NCBI GenBank assembly: GCA_951828535.1
Contig: OX639990.1
Location: 1,289,300-1,353,299 of the forward strand
From: an uncultured Candidatus Entotheonella sp.
Lineage (GTDB): Bacteria; Tectomicrobia; Entotheonellia; Entotheonellales; Entotheonellaceae
Length of the DNA stretch: 64,000 bases
Reading direction: 5' to 3'
Part shown: positions 42,521 through 53,421 of the stretch, piece after piece
How the letters are laid out: every line of letters begins with the position of its first letter
How positions within the stretch are numbered: position 1 is the first letter of the stretch
Program-made: the position numbers and the translations under genes
Notes under the pieces: generated by a model
Databases searched by the model: none
Told to the model about the DNA's origin: nothing
Seen by the model: only the letters and a program-made list of their open reading frames with translations

Positions 42521-43996
42521 CTAAGGCGCCAGGGCGCCCGGCAATGCGTGGCGGATGATGCCGCCCACAACCTGCTGGTTCAACAGGCCGAAGACCAGCA
42601 CGGCGGCTGTGAGAACGAGAATCGGCGCTAGCATGTGCAGGGGGAGTTCCTGTCTTGGCGGCGTCGGCTGCCCCGCTTCCGGCGCCTTCAGGTAGGCAAA
42701 TTCAAACACGCGGAAGAAATACACGATGCCCAGCAGGCTGCTCAGCACCAGCGCTATCACGAACAGCCAGGCGCCAGCCTCGACGGCGCCGCTGAGCAAA
42801 TACCACTTGCTGAAGAAACCCAAGGTCGGCGGTAACCCGATCATTGCTAACGCCGCGACAACAAACGCGGCCATGGTCAGCGGCATGCGACGGCCCATGC
42901 CGGCGTAGTCGCTAATCCTGTATATTCCCGTTCGCCACCGGATACCGCCGACGGCCAGAAACAGGCAGCCCTTCATGACGGCGTGGCCGAACAGGTGCAA
43001 CAGCGAGCCAATCAGCGCAGCCGGGGTTCCCAACGCGAAGCCGAGAACAATGTAGCCCATTTGCCCGACGCTGGAGTAGGCCAGCATGCGGCGGATATCC
43101 TGCTGCGCCATGGCCAGGATGGAACCCGCCAGCACGGCAATGACCGATACCCAGCCCAGCAGCATCAGGGCCTGCGCCGAAGCCCCTTCGGCGGGCGTCA
43201 CGAAGTAGAGCACCCGAAACAGCGCGTACGCACTGACCTTCGCCATCACCGCGGCGATGAACCCGGTTACCGGCGCCGGGGCATACGTGTAAGCATCTGG
43301 CAACCAGCCATGCAGCGGGAACAGCGCCGCCTTGATCGCCAAGCCGATGACGATCAGCACCACCGCGACGCCGTATGCCCGCGTATCCATGACCGCCGTC
43401 AGGCGCACCGCCATGTCGGCCATGTTGAGCGTACCGGTAAGGGCGTACAGGTAGCCGGTTCCCAGCAGGTAAAACGTCGCGGCGATCGTGCCGACGATGA
43501 GATAACGGAAGGTTGCCACCGTGCCGCGAATGCCGCCCGAGGCCAGCAATGCGTAGGCGGCCAGCGACGAGATTTCCAGGAACACGTACAGGTTGAACAT
43601 GTCCCCCGTCAGCACGATGCCCAGCAGGCCGGTGACGAGTAGTAGAAACAGGCCGTGGAACATGCCGCCGCGCGCCGACGAGCCGCCGTTGACCTGCGGA
43701 CCGGCGTACACCACGACACACACGGCGATGAGCGCGATCAGGGCCGCCACGCCCCCGGACAGCGGATCGACAACGTACTCGATGCCCCACGGCGGCGCCC
43801 AACCGCCCAGCTCGTACCGCAATGCCCCGTGTGCCAGCACATGCGACAACGCCTTACAACTGGCTACCGCAGCGGCCGCGAGTGTCAGGCACGCGACGGC
43901 GAACGCGGCCTTCGCGGAGGCCAGCGAAATAAGAGGGACGATTACGGCAGCCGCAAGCGGCAGAACAACGATCAGAACCGGCAGATGCGCCGTCAT
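42521..43996 (-). CDS. mrpD: Monovalent cation/H+ antiporter subunit D (MrpD)
   Basis: The 491-residue MrpD-type subunit has NLYVFLEISSLAAYALLA (TM5 glutamate), ALFPLHGWLPDAYTYAPAPVTGFIAAVMAKVSAY (TM7-8 lysine) and AQQDIRRMLAYSSVGQMGYI. It directly follows mrpC with overlapping stop and start, the canonical C-D order. It exchanges cytoplasmic Na+ or K+ for protons as part of the membrane complex. Confidence 0.9.
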   Translation of the reverse strand: MTAHLPVLIVVLPLAAAVIVPLISLASAKAAFAVACLTLAAAAVASCKALSHVLAHGALRYELGGWAPPWGIEYVVDPLSGGVAALIALIAVCVVVYAGPQVNGGSSARGGMFHGLFLLLVTGLLGIVLTGDMFNLYVFLEISSLAAYALLASGGIRGTVATFRYLIVGTIAATFYLLGTGYLYALTGTLNMADMAVRLTAVMDTRAYGVAVVLIVIGLAIKAALFPLHGWLPDAYTYAPAPVTGFIAAVMAKVSAYALFRVLYFVTPAEGASAQALMLLGWVSVIAVLAGSILAMAQQDIRRMLAYSSVGQMGYIVLGFALGTPAALIGSLLHLFGHAVMKGCLFLAVGGIRWRTGIYRISDYAGMGRRMPLTMAAFVVAALAMIGLPPTLGFFSKWYLLSGAVEAGAWLFVIALVLSSLLGIVYFFRVFEFAYLKAPEAGQPTPPRQELPLHMLAPILVLTAAVLVFGLLNQQVVGGIIRHALPGALAP

Positions 43997-44358
43997 AGGC
44001 GCATCCTTTCGAGAATCTCAGGTTCCTCCAGGGTGCCGAAATGCCGGTGGATGCGGATGAGCAAAGCCAGCGCGACGCCCGTCGTGCTGACTCCCACGAC
44101 GATGGCGGTGAGCATCAGGGCGTGCGGCAACGGATTGACGTAAGCGCTCACGTCATGCAGGCCCTTGACCTCAATCGGGGCCGTCGCACCCGTCTTTTCC
44201 GCCAAGGCAATGAAGAACAGAATCGCCGCCACCTGCAGGATGTTCATGGCCATGAGCTTCTTGACCAGATTGGGTCGGCCCAGCATACCGTACAGCCCGA
44301 TGAGCAAGAGCACGGCGGCAAGCCAATAATTCAGGTAGCCCGACAAGTTCTCCCACAC
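43993..44358 (-). CDS. mrpC: Na+/H+ antiporter subunit C (MrpC, NuoK-like)
   Basis: A 121-residue NuoK-like protein with three membrane helices: LAAVLLLIGLYGMLGRPNLVKKLMAMNILQVAAILFF, followed by DPLPHALMLTAIVVG-type motif (here VNPLPHALMLTAIVVGVSTTGVALAL). The conserved N-P-L-P-x-A-L-x-L-T-A-I-V-V-G signature identifies MrpC. It lies four bases after mrpB and overlaps mrpD. Confidence 0.92.
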   Translation of the reverse strand: MWENLSGYLNYWLAAVLLLIGLYGMLGRPNLVKKLMAMNILQVAAILFFIALAEKTGATAPIEVKGLHDVSAYVNPLPHALMLTAIVVGVSTTGVALALLIRIHRHFGTLEEPEILERMRL

Positions 44359-44362
44359 GGCG

Positions 44363-44797
44363 TCAGTCCTCCTCGCCCCAGGCGGTCAGGGCATCGAAAA
44401 TCAGCACCAGTACGCCGGTAACGGCCATCGCCACGCCGATCTCGATGCCCAAGGTGCCCATGACCCGGACCTTGACCGTCTCCAACGGCAGCGGCAGCAC
44501 GCCGTAGTCCAGGTAGTTGCCGGCGAACAGCAGGCTCAGAAAGCCGATGCCGGCGAACACGGCCACGCCGCCACAGGCCAGCCGCAGGGCGCCGACACGG
44601 GTCAGCCCCCAAATGGCATCCTGCCCGTGAACCAGCCGAATGAGGATGACCGCGGCAGCCAGGATGGTGCCGCCCTGAAAGCCACCGCCCGGGCTGTCGT
44701 GACCGTGCGCAATGACGTACACGGCGAAGATCAGGACGAAGGGCACCAGCAACCGACAAGCAGCATCCAGCACCGCGCTGCCGAAAGGCGTTCTCAT
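44363..44797 (-). CDS. mrpB: Na+/H+ antiporter subunit B (MrpB)
   Basis: A 144-residue membrane protein with [37 protein letters not shown], the signature of MrpB (H-G-H-x-x-P-G-G-G-F-x-G-G), and a late [18 protein letters not shown] helix. The open frame runs further upstream in the wrong frame of other genes; ATG 44797 overlaps the stop of the MbhE-like gene (ATGA) and gives the family start. Confidence 0.92.
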   Translation of the reverse strand: MRTPFGSAVLDAACRLLVPFVLIFAVYVIAHGHDSPGGGFQGGTILAAAVILIRLVHGQDAIWGLTRVGALRLACGGVAVFAGIGFLSLLFAGNYLDYGVLPLPLETVKVRVMGTLGIEIGVAMAVTGVLVLIFDALTAWGEED

Positions 44798-45084
44798 TTG
44801 TCGTCGCCCCCAGCACCCAGGCGCACGCCGAGAATCAGCAGGCACGCCAGACCGGCCGTGAAAATGACCGTCGTTTCCCCCAGCGTGTCGTAGCCCCGGT
44901 AGTCCGCCAGAACGCCGGTAACGAAGTTCGGCGCACCGGTTTCGTCGTGGCTCTTGGCGATATATCGCGGCGACACATGTACCGACGCCGGCGACTCGAT
45001 ATCGCCGACGCGCGGCAAATCGCTGGCGGCGTAAAACAGCACCCCTGCGGCCAACGCAAAGACCACCCACGTGACAGCTTTCAC
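44794..45084 (-). CDS. MbhE-like subunit (MrpA C-terminal/MrpB-N domain as separate gene)
   Basis: A 96-residue protein: an N-terminal helix ([21 protein letters not shown]), an extracytoplasmic segment with [38 protein letters not shown], and a second helix ([12 protein letters not shown]). The N-V-V/T-x-V-L-x-D-Y-R-G-x-D-T-L-G-E-x-x-V motif is that of MbhE and the C-terminal part of MrpA. In standard Mrp this piece is fused to MrpA. The GTG start overlaps the MbhD-like stop (GTGA). Confidence 0.85.
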   Translation of the reverse strand: MKAVTWVVFALAAGVLFYAASDLPRVGDIESPASVHVSPRYIAKSHDETGAPNFVTGVLADYRGYDTLGETTVIFTAGLACLLILGVRLGAGGDDK

Positions 45085-45323
45085 CGCTTGGTCCTCCGCG
45101 CCGTTCGGAAAATGGCCGTGACGAAAAACACCGTGGTAATCACCGCACCGACCGCCGCCTCGGTAAAGGCCACGTCGAGCGCCCCCAGGATGGCGAAATA
45201 GATGGCCGAGAAAAAGCTGAAGGCTCCGAAAATCGCCACCGCCGCCAGCAGATCGTGTGTGAACACCGCGGCCACCGCGCAAACCACGATCAGCACCTGA
45301 AAGAAGATGGACAACGACACCAT
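45081..45323 (-). CDS. MbhD-like subunit (DUF4040; MrpA internal domain as separate gene)
   Basis: An 80-residue protein with three hydrophobic segments: [65 protein letters not shown]. The segment A[11 protein letters not shown] is the MbhD/MrpA signature with the conserved glutamate of the proton path. It sits between mrpG and the MbhE-like gene with one to four base overlaps, so it is a split-off MrpA domain. Confidence 0.85.
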   Translation of the reverse strand: MVSLSIFFQVLIVVCAVAAVFTHDLLAAVAIFGAFSFFSAIYFAILGALDVAFTEAAVGAVITTVFFVTAIFRTARRTKR

Positions 45324-45628
45324 TACGAGCGCTCCTCGTCACCGCGCCAGGGCATCAACCCGGACCTGTAGGCTGCCCGGCCCAGCGCATGCGTGGCTGT
45401 CGGGTTCGCCAAACCAATGCAAACCGAGATCAACACGATCTTCAGGCTGTAGAGCGAAACGCCCTCGTGAATGGCCAGCGCGATCAGCACCAGGGCCACG
45501 CCCAGGGTGTCGCATTTGCCCATGGCGTGCAGGCGGGTGTAAAAATCGGGCAGGCGCAGAATGCCCAACACGCCCAGCATGATGAACATCAGACCGATAA
45601 CCAGCAGGACGTTGGCGGCGAGGATCAT
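45323..45628 (-). CDS. mrpG: Na+/H+ antiporter subunit G (MrpG)
   Basis: A protein of 101 residues with three helices and the MrpG signature [33 protein letters not shown]. Its stop touches the MbhD-like start; its start overlaps the mrpF stop. An accessory membrane subunit needed for complex assembly. Confidence 0.92.
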   Translation of the reverse strand: MILAANVLLVIGLMFIMLGVLGILRLPDFYTRLHAMGKCDTLGVALVLIALAIHEGVSLYSLKIVLISVCIGLANPTATHALGRAAYRSGLMPWRGDEERS

Positions 45629-45897
45629 GGCTCGTCGGCTCCCTTTTGTTCAAAGTACTTCGCCAGCACCACACTGCCGATGAAGCTGATCAGACCGTAG
45701 GCCAGCGTGATGTCAACGAAGATTTCCACCCGGTCGGTCAGGAAGCCCAGCAGCACCAGCAGCACGATCGTCTTGGTGCCGATGAGGCCCAGGCCCGTCA
45801 GGCGGTCAAACGTCGTCGGACCGCGAAGCACGCGGTAAAGCGACAGCGTCATGGCGACCGCGAGGGCAAGCGCGGCACCGAGAAAATAGGTATTCAT
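45625..45897 (-). CDS. mrpF: Na+/H+ antiporter subunit F (MrpF)
   Basis: This 90-residue, three-helix protein has YRVLRGPTTFDRLTGLGLIGTKTIVLLVLLGFLTDRVEIFVDITLAYGLISFIG, where R-G-P-x-x-x-D-R and D-I-x-L-x-Y-x-L are the MrpF signature. It overlaps mrpE and mrpG by four bases each. Confidence 0.92.
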   Translation of the reverse strand: MNTYFLGAALALAVAMTLSLYRVLRGPTTFDRLTGLGLIGTKTIVLLVLLGFLTDRVEIFVDITLAYGLISFIGSVVLAKYFEQKGADEP

Positions 45898-46442
45898 CGT
45901 GTTGATCTTGTGCCTTGGCCGGTGTGGGATGGCTGGAACAGCGCCGCCACGCGCCGATGCATGGGGCCGCCCTGCGGTTCCAGCCCCTGAGCGCTGGTGT
46001 CCGTGAGGGCATGCACGAGGAATTCGTCATTATCAACGTCGAGGGTGACGGTGCCTGGTGTCAGGGTGATCGAAGTGGCGAGGGTCAATTGTGCCAGGAC
46101 GTGCGGGAACGAGGTGTCAAAGCGCAGCAGGCGCGGCTGAATGGGCATCTTGGGGTGCAGGACGACATAGGCGACGTGCAGGCTCGACACGATAATCTGC
46201 CAGATGAGCCACGGGATGTAGCCCAGGAAACGCAAAGGCAGCACATTTGTGGGATGCGTGCCCGGCCGCCCGATATCGGGGGGCAAAAGCAGCAAGCGGC
46301 GCGTCCCCAGCGCGACGCATAGGGCGCTCACGGCGCCAATGGACACGTGGAAGGCGTCGAATTTCCCGGAGAGAATCAGCCAGAGGACGAACAGGGTCAG
46401 GGCTAACGGCAGAACCTGACGAAGATGGGACATCGTTGGCAT
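45894..46442 (-). CDS. mrpE: Na+/H+ antiporter subunit E (MrpE)
   Basis: A protein of 182 residues, first gene of the operon. It has two N-terminal helices (LPLALTLFVLWLILSGKFDAFHVSIGAVSALCVAL), the central RFLGYIPWLIWQIIVSSLHVAYVVLHP and the cytoplasmic domain ATSITLTPGTVTLDVDNDEFLVHALTD, the MrpE signature. A C-terminal tail of about 25 residues (EPQGGPMHRRVAALF...) exceeds the usual end. The promoter presumably lies in 46443-46522, between it and truA, or further upstream. Confidence 0.9.
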   Translation of the reverse strand: MPTMSHLRQVLPLALTLFVLWLILSGKFDAFHVSIGAVSALCVALGTRRLLLLPPDIGRPGTHPTNVLPLRFLGYIPWLIWQIIVSSLHVAYVVLHPKMPIQPRLLRFDTSFPHVLAQLTLATSITLTPGTVTLDVDNDEFLVHALTDTSAQGLEPQGGPMHRRVAALFQPSHTGQGTRSTR

Positions 46443-46522
46443 GGGCGTGGTCTGTGTTATTTGATGTAGTCGTAAAGGCGTGAACGCGGCCTTACATGCT
46501 CCGGCAGCCGCAGCGGTGTGGA

Positions 46523-47300
46523 TTATCGACTACCGGCGCGGAACATGCAAGCCTTGCCCCTCCGATAGGACACGTGTACCAGGAACAAACCATGCGCCGG
46601 TGCGGTGGGCCCGGCCTGTTGTCGCTGCCTGGCACGCAGCATGTCGCCGACCGCTTCGGCCGGCATGGCGCCGCGCCCGACCGCAACCAGGGTACCGACA
46701 ATACTGCGCGCCATGCGATACAAAAAACCGTCGGCCCTCAGAACGAAGACGAGGCGCGGCGGCTGATGCCGCAAAACCAATCGGTACAGGCAGCGCACCG
46801 GCTGGCGCGCATCGGCCCGCAACGCAACCCGAAAGGCGGAAAAGTCGTGCCGGCCCACTAACAACTGTGCGGCCGCCTTCATGGCAGGCACGTCGAGACG
46901 CTGCGGCACGTGCCAGGCATACTGGGCGCGCAGCAGCGACGGAACGGAATGATTGTGCAGTTGATACACGTACGTCTTGCGTACTGCGTCATAGCGGGCG
47001 TGAAAATCTGCCGGCGCCTCGACGGCTCGCCGCACCACGATGTCATCCGGCAGCATGCTGTTGAGCCCCCGCACCAGCGGCGACATGGCAATGTCGGAAG
47101 TCGTATCGAAATGTGCTACCTGCCCCAGGGCATGTACCCCGGCATCGGTGCGACCGGCGGCGTGCAGGCGTACCGAACCGTTCGTCATGCGTGACAAGCA
47201 GGACTCCAGGGTGCCCTGCACCGTGACCGCTCGCGGCTGCAACTGCCAGCCGTGATAGCGCGTGCCGTTGTAGGCAACCAGCAATTTGATGCGGCGGCGG

Positions 47301-47314
<14 letters not shown>
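46523..47314 (-). CDS. truA: tRNA pseudouridine(38-40) synthase TruA
   Basis: The 263-residue enzyme converts uridines 38-40 of the tRNA anticodon stem to pseudouridine. The catalytic aspartate is in [12 protein letters not shown]; other markers are [13 protein letters not shown] at the start, [15 protein letters not shown] and [23 protein letters not shown]. The start codon lies inside the end of uvrA (14-base overlap), so it is translated behind uvrA. Confidence 0.95.
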
Positions 47315-50123
<2,809 letters not shown>

Positions 50124-50172
50124 AGTTGCACGTCAGAGGAAGGCGTGATGAAGGAGATGAAATTTCGCCAGA

Positions 50173-51807
50173 CTACTGCACGTCGTGATACTGCATCATG
50201 CCGGTCAATTGGTCGAGCTGCGCCAACGCGACGTTGTAATCGCTCAACGCTCGGGTCTCATTACTCAGCGCGCTGGTCAGGTCTTCCTGAAATTCCAGTA
50301 CGTTGAAACTGGTCGACAAGCCGAGACGGAATTTTTCCTGCTCCGCTTCAAGCTGGGTGCGCGCCAGCATGGTAGCCGAACGCGTGACTTCCACCCGTTG
50401 GATGTTGGTTTGGATACTGCGCACCGCTTGGCGAATCTGCTGCACAATGGCAAGCACCAGTTGGCGCTGGCCGATGCGAGCCTGACGCAACTCCAAATTG
50501 CGCTTGTCAATCAGAACGTGCTTGGCGCGGCTGCCCAGGGTAATCTCCATTTGCAGACCGACGGCCCATTGGTAGCCATCGCCATCCGGGATATTGGAAA
50601 AGGCGTCGCCGATATTCTCATCGTGAGCATTCAGTCTACCGGTGCCGATAACGTCCAGGCGCGGCAGACTCTGGTTGCGCGCCTCGTCCCGCAAACTCTC
50701 CCGCACTTGGATATCCAACTGCGAGCTGAGGTAGTCGGGCCGCTGCTGCAGGGCAATGTCGACCTGCTCCTCGACGGCGACCATTGACACCGGCGCAATA
50801 GACGGACTATCGGTCGGTTGCAGGCGCACACCCCAGGAGCCCATGCTCTCCGGTATATTCAGAACGGCCTTGAGCTGATCATCCGCATCGCGCAGCGCGG
50901 CCTCCGCCAAGATGACGTCTCCCTGCCGCGTTTTCACCTGCGTCTCGGCCTGCACCAGCTCGATCGGCGCCAGCGTGCCCAATTCCACCCGCACGGTGTT
51001 TTCGGCCAGGAAGTCTTCCGCGAGCTGCTGGGATTCGCGCTTGGCGGCCAGGTCCTGGATGCGAAATACCAGGTCCCAGTAGCCCCTGTGCACGGCAAAC
51101 ACTGTATCCAGAATCGCCTGAACAACGTTCTGCTCGGCGATTTGCTCTCTGATCTCCGCCTGTCGAATCGGCGCCTTGTTGACCGAAATACCAAAATTCT
51201 TCAGCAACGGGTGCGTGAAGGTGAGCTGGATACTGTTCTCAAACAGTGGATTGTGGATGCGCGTGACGAAGCCAGTATCGACCGGAGACTGGTCGCCGCG
51301 GTCCGTGTTAAAGCGAAGCTCGTAATTGCCGCCGGTGATGATGCGCTGGCTCAAGTAGGCGGAAAGGGTGCTGCGACGGTCGAAGGTGGGTTGAATAACT
51401 TGGAGGCCAGATTCGCCCCTAAATTGGTTGACGGGCAAATTCTGCGTCGCCGACACGTTCACTTCCGCGCCAACCTTCGGGTCGAACTCGACCTTGGCCC
51501 GATCGATATCGGTCAGCGCAATGAGCGGCCCGAAACGTTCCCGTTCGATTGCCAGGCTGTTCTGCAGGGCCAGTTGGATGGCATCCTCGAGCGTCAACTC
51601 GAGCACGCGCTCGCCTGTGACCGGCGGTGCATCGACCGCGGATGGCAACTCGGCCTCCTGCCCTACCGCGTCCTGTTGCATCTCCCCCTGCCCATACAGC
51701 ATGCCGGCGGGCAAAAAAGCCCCGATCAGCAACAGGACGATGCCAAGACGACAGGCACGCCGTCCGTAATGGTCCAATTCCAGGTAGGTGCCTGGCCGGC
51801 AACCCAT
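50173..51807 (-). CDS. TolC-family outer-membrane efflux protein
   Basis: This 544-residue protein has an N-terminal hydrophobic export signal (about 19-36, RLGIVLLLIGAFLPAGMLY) and two OEP repeats of long helices, starting LTLEDAIQLALQNSLAIERERF, with the second at QVDIALQQRPDYLSSQLDIQV. LGTLAPIELVQAETQVKTRQGDVILAEAAL is the typical first-repeat coiled-coil. The frame reaches 51834, but AAGGAGG precedes ATG 51807. It could serve the RND pump at 30-35 kb, which lacks its own channel gene. It lies 49 bases from uvrA. Confidence 0.88.
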   Translation of the reverse strand: MGCRPGTYLELDHYGRRACRLGIVLLLIGAFLPAGMLYGQGEMQQDAVGQEAELPSAVDAPPVTGERVLELTLEDAIQLALQNSLAIERERFGPLIALTDIDRAKVEFDPKVGAEVNVSATQNLPVNQFRGESGLQVIQPTFDRRSTLSAYLSQRIITGGNYELRFNTDRGDQSPVDTGFVTRIHNPLFENSIQLTFTHPLLKNFGISVNKAPIRQAEIREQIAEQNVVQAILDTVFAVHRGYWDLVFRIQDLAAKRESQQLAEDFLAENTVRVELGTLAPIELVQAETQVKTRQGDVILAEAALRDADDQLKAVLNIPESMGSWGVRLQPTDSPSIAPVSMVAVEEQVDIALQQRPDYLSSQLDIQVRESLRDEARNQSLPRLDVIGTGRLNAHDENIGDAFSNIPDGDGYQWAVGLQMEITLGSRAKHVLIDKRNLELRQARIGQRQLVLAIVQQIRQAVRSIQTNIQRVEVTRSATMLARTQLEAEQEKFRLGLSTSFNVLEFQEDLTSALSNETRALSDYNVALAQLDQLTGMMQYHDVQ

Positions 51808-51880
51808 GCGTCTCTCCTCCTTCGTCAGCGGCAATTCTGATCAAATGCAGTCAAATAAAGCCCATCTTCGGGCAAACCAA

Positions 51881-51910
51881 AGCGGAGCCGGCCCGGAGAC
51901 CGACTCCGCT
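51881..51910 (-). terminator. Stem-loop downstream of the secreted cyclase-family gene
   Basis: AGCGGAGCCGG (51881-51891) pairs with the CCGACTCCGCT ending at 51910, giving an eleven-base stem with one non-Watson-Crick position. On the minus strand it is followed by TTTGGTTTG, consistent with intrinsic termination 19 bases after the stop codon. Confidence 0.55.
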
Positions 51911-51928
51911 CGACACACAACGCCTAAC

Positions 51929-52990
51929 TTACCAGGCGGCGACAGGATTTCCCGGCGATCCGGTGGCACCGACGAGTTTCAGCGGCGACCACGCAAAGGC
52001 GAACTCATAAGCCTTCTCGCGGGACAGCTTGTCCAGGTCGAGGTTCTCAAAGTTGGTGATGCCGCGACGGGCGACCAGGTTCATGTGGCAATAGGCGAAG
52101 TAGCTCTCAGGCATCCCCATGGCGAAATCGTATGGCTCCAGGCCCCAAGTGTCGGAACCGATCATGGAGATCTTCTTGGCTGCCAGGTGGTCGCAGACTT
52201 CCGGGCTGACGCCGGGCTCACCGGAGCCGACTTCCGCAATCGTCATCGGATTTATGGATGAGTAATCCTTCCACAGGCTATTCCAGCCGGTGCGGAACAG
52301 GACCACGTCACCCTGGCTGGCATCGTCAATGCCCTGCGCCGCCAAAGCGGCTTCGTAGTCGGCCATGGTGATGGCATAGCCCTTGTCCAACCGGTCCACA
52401 CCCTTAAGGGTGGCGATGTCGATCAGGATGCCGCGCGTGAAGAAGCCGATCTCGGCCAGGTGTTCGTTACCCACAGCATTCAAACCGCGGGGACTGCCCA
52501 CGTCTTCAAGACGAAATCCGTTATAGAAATAATTGCCGTCTTCCCAGCCGGGGACACCGGCGACCTTGATCATCGGGTGACCCAGGCCGTCCCACTGCGT
52601 GCCCACCTGTCCGATCTCGGCGGTCAGCAATTCGTCCATGAAGGTCATCTGGTAACTGTCGCCTTCCCAGCTCAGCGGGCCGTGGGTCGGCGTTCCGCCA
52701 CCGGGAATGCTCAGGGCAAACGTGCGGCCCGGCACCAGCGGCATGCCATTGTAATAGGGCATACCCAACGTAGCCGTCATGCCCTTCTTCACCAACTGGG
52801 CTGCCGCCACGACTTTCTCCGGGGTGATGTATTTCACCGCGCCGGCTTGATCATCGGCACCGAATTCGCTCGGCCACCAGTTTTCATCCGCCGGATTGTT
52901 CCCCGCCATGGCTGTCCCAACCAGCAAGGCAAGCATACAAGCCCCAACCGCAAAGCCGAGCCTCAAGGCGTTTCGGCGATACTTCATCAT
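51929..52990 (-). CDS. Secreted cyclase-family protein (putative metal-dependent amidase/lactonase)
   Basis: The 353-residue protein has a signal peptide (RLGFAVGACMLALLVGTAMAGN, cleavage about residue 30) and a cyclase-family domain. The metal motif reads GTQWDGLGHP (family HxGTHxDxPxH variant with Gln for the first His), followed by GILIDIATLKGVD, GDVVLFRTGWNSLW and ISMIGSDTWGLEP. Similar periplasmic enzymes cleave small amides or lactones. It is transcribed away from the PQQ dehydrogenase, sharing a 431-base regulatory region with two good sigma-70-like promoters, one in each direction. Confidence 0.85.
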   Translation of the reverse strand: MMKYRRNALRLGFAVGACMLALLVGTAMAGNNPADENWWPSEFGADDQAGAVKYITPEKVVAAAQLVKKGMTATLGMPYYNGMPLVPGRTFALSIPGGGTPTHGPLSWEGDSYQMTFMDELLTAEIGQVGTQWDGLGHPMIKVAGVPGWEDGNYFYNGFRLEDVGSPRGLNAVGNEHLAEIGFFTRGILIDIATLKGVDRLDKGYAITMADYEAALAAQGIDDASQGDVVLFRTGWNSLWKDYSSINPMTIAEVGSGEPGVSPEVCDHLAAKKISMIGSDTWGLEPYDFAMGMPESYFAYCHMNLVARRGITNFENLDLDKLSREKAYEFAFAWSPLKLVGATGSPGNPVAAW

Positions 52991-53101
52991 CCTCTCTCCT
53001 TCCCTAGAATCTCAACAAGTTTAAGGGGCCACGCCCTGCACAGGTCGTGCCCCTTCTGGAAGACAGACGTCCGGGCAACACCCGGCCGACGTGAGTGCGC
53101 A

Positions 53102-53129
53102 TTAGTACAAATTCGCTTGGCACTGTCAA
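53102..53129 (-). promoter_or_regulatory. Sigma-70-like promoter for the secreted cyclase gene
   Basis: Read on the minus strand: a perfect TTGACA (53129-53124), a 16-base spacer and TACTAA (53107-53102), about 110 bases upstream of the start codon. Confidence 0.5.
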
Positions 53130-53225
53130 GACCTGAGGTTTGCTGCCTCGCCATCGGCCTTTAAGTGTCGCATCGCATGGCCGCGCGATACTCGGAGCGT
53201 CTCCAGGCGGCCCAAATTTTTCTTG

Positions 53226-53255
53226 TTGACAGACTGAAATGAACACGGCTAAATA
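53226..53255 (+). promoter_or_regulatory. Sigma-70-like promoter for the PQQ dehydrogenase gene
   Basis: A perfect TTGACA (53226-53231), an 18-base spacer and TAAATA (53250-53255). It lies about 165 bases before ATG 53422, leaving a long 5' leader (53260-53421) in which I see no recognisable riboswitch. Confidence 0.5.
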
Positions 53256-53421
53256 TGCGCCGCAAGTTGGCAGTTCCTCGCAAACCGGACCCGCGGCGGC
53301 GTTCAAGGCATCGCTGGCCCCTAAGGTCCAGTGCTCGAACGGGATACCACGACCCAGACGGGGTTTTAGGAAGAACTGTTGCAAGGCAGACTCAGTTTCC
53401 ACTGTAAAGGAGGATAGAGGT

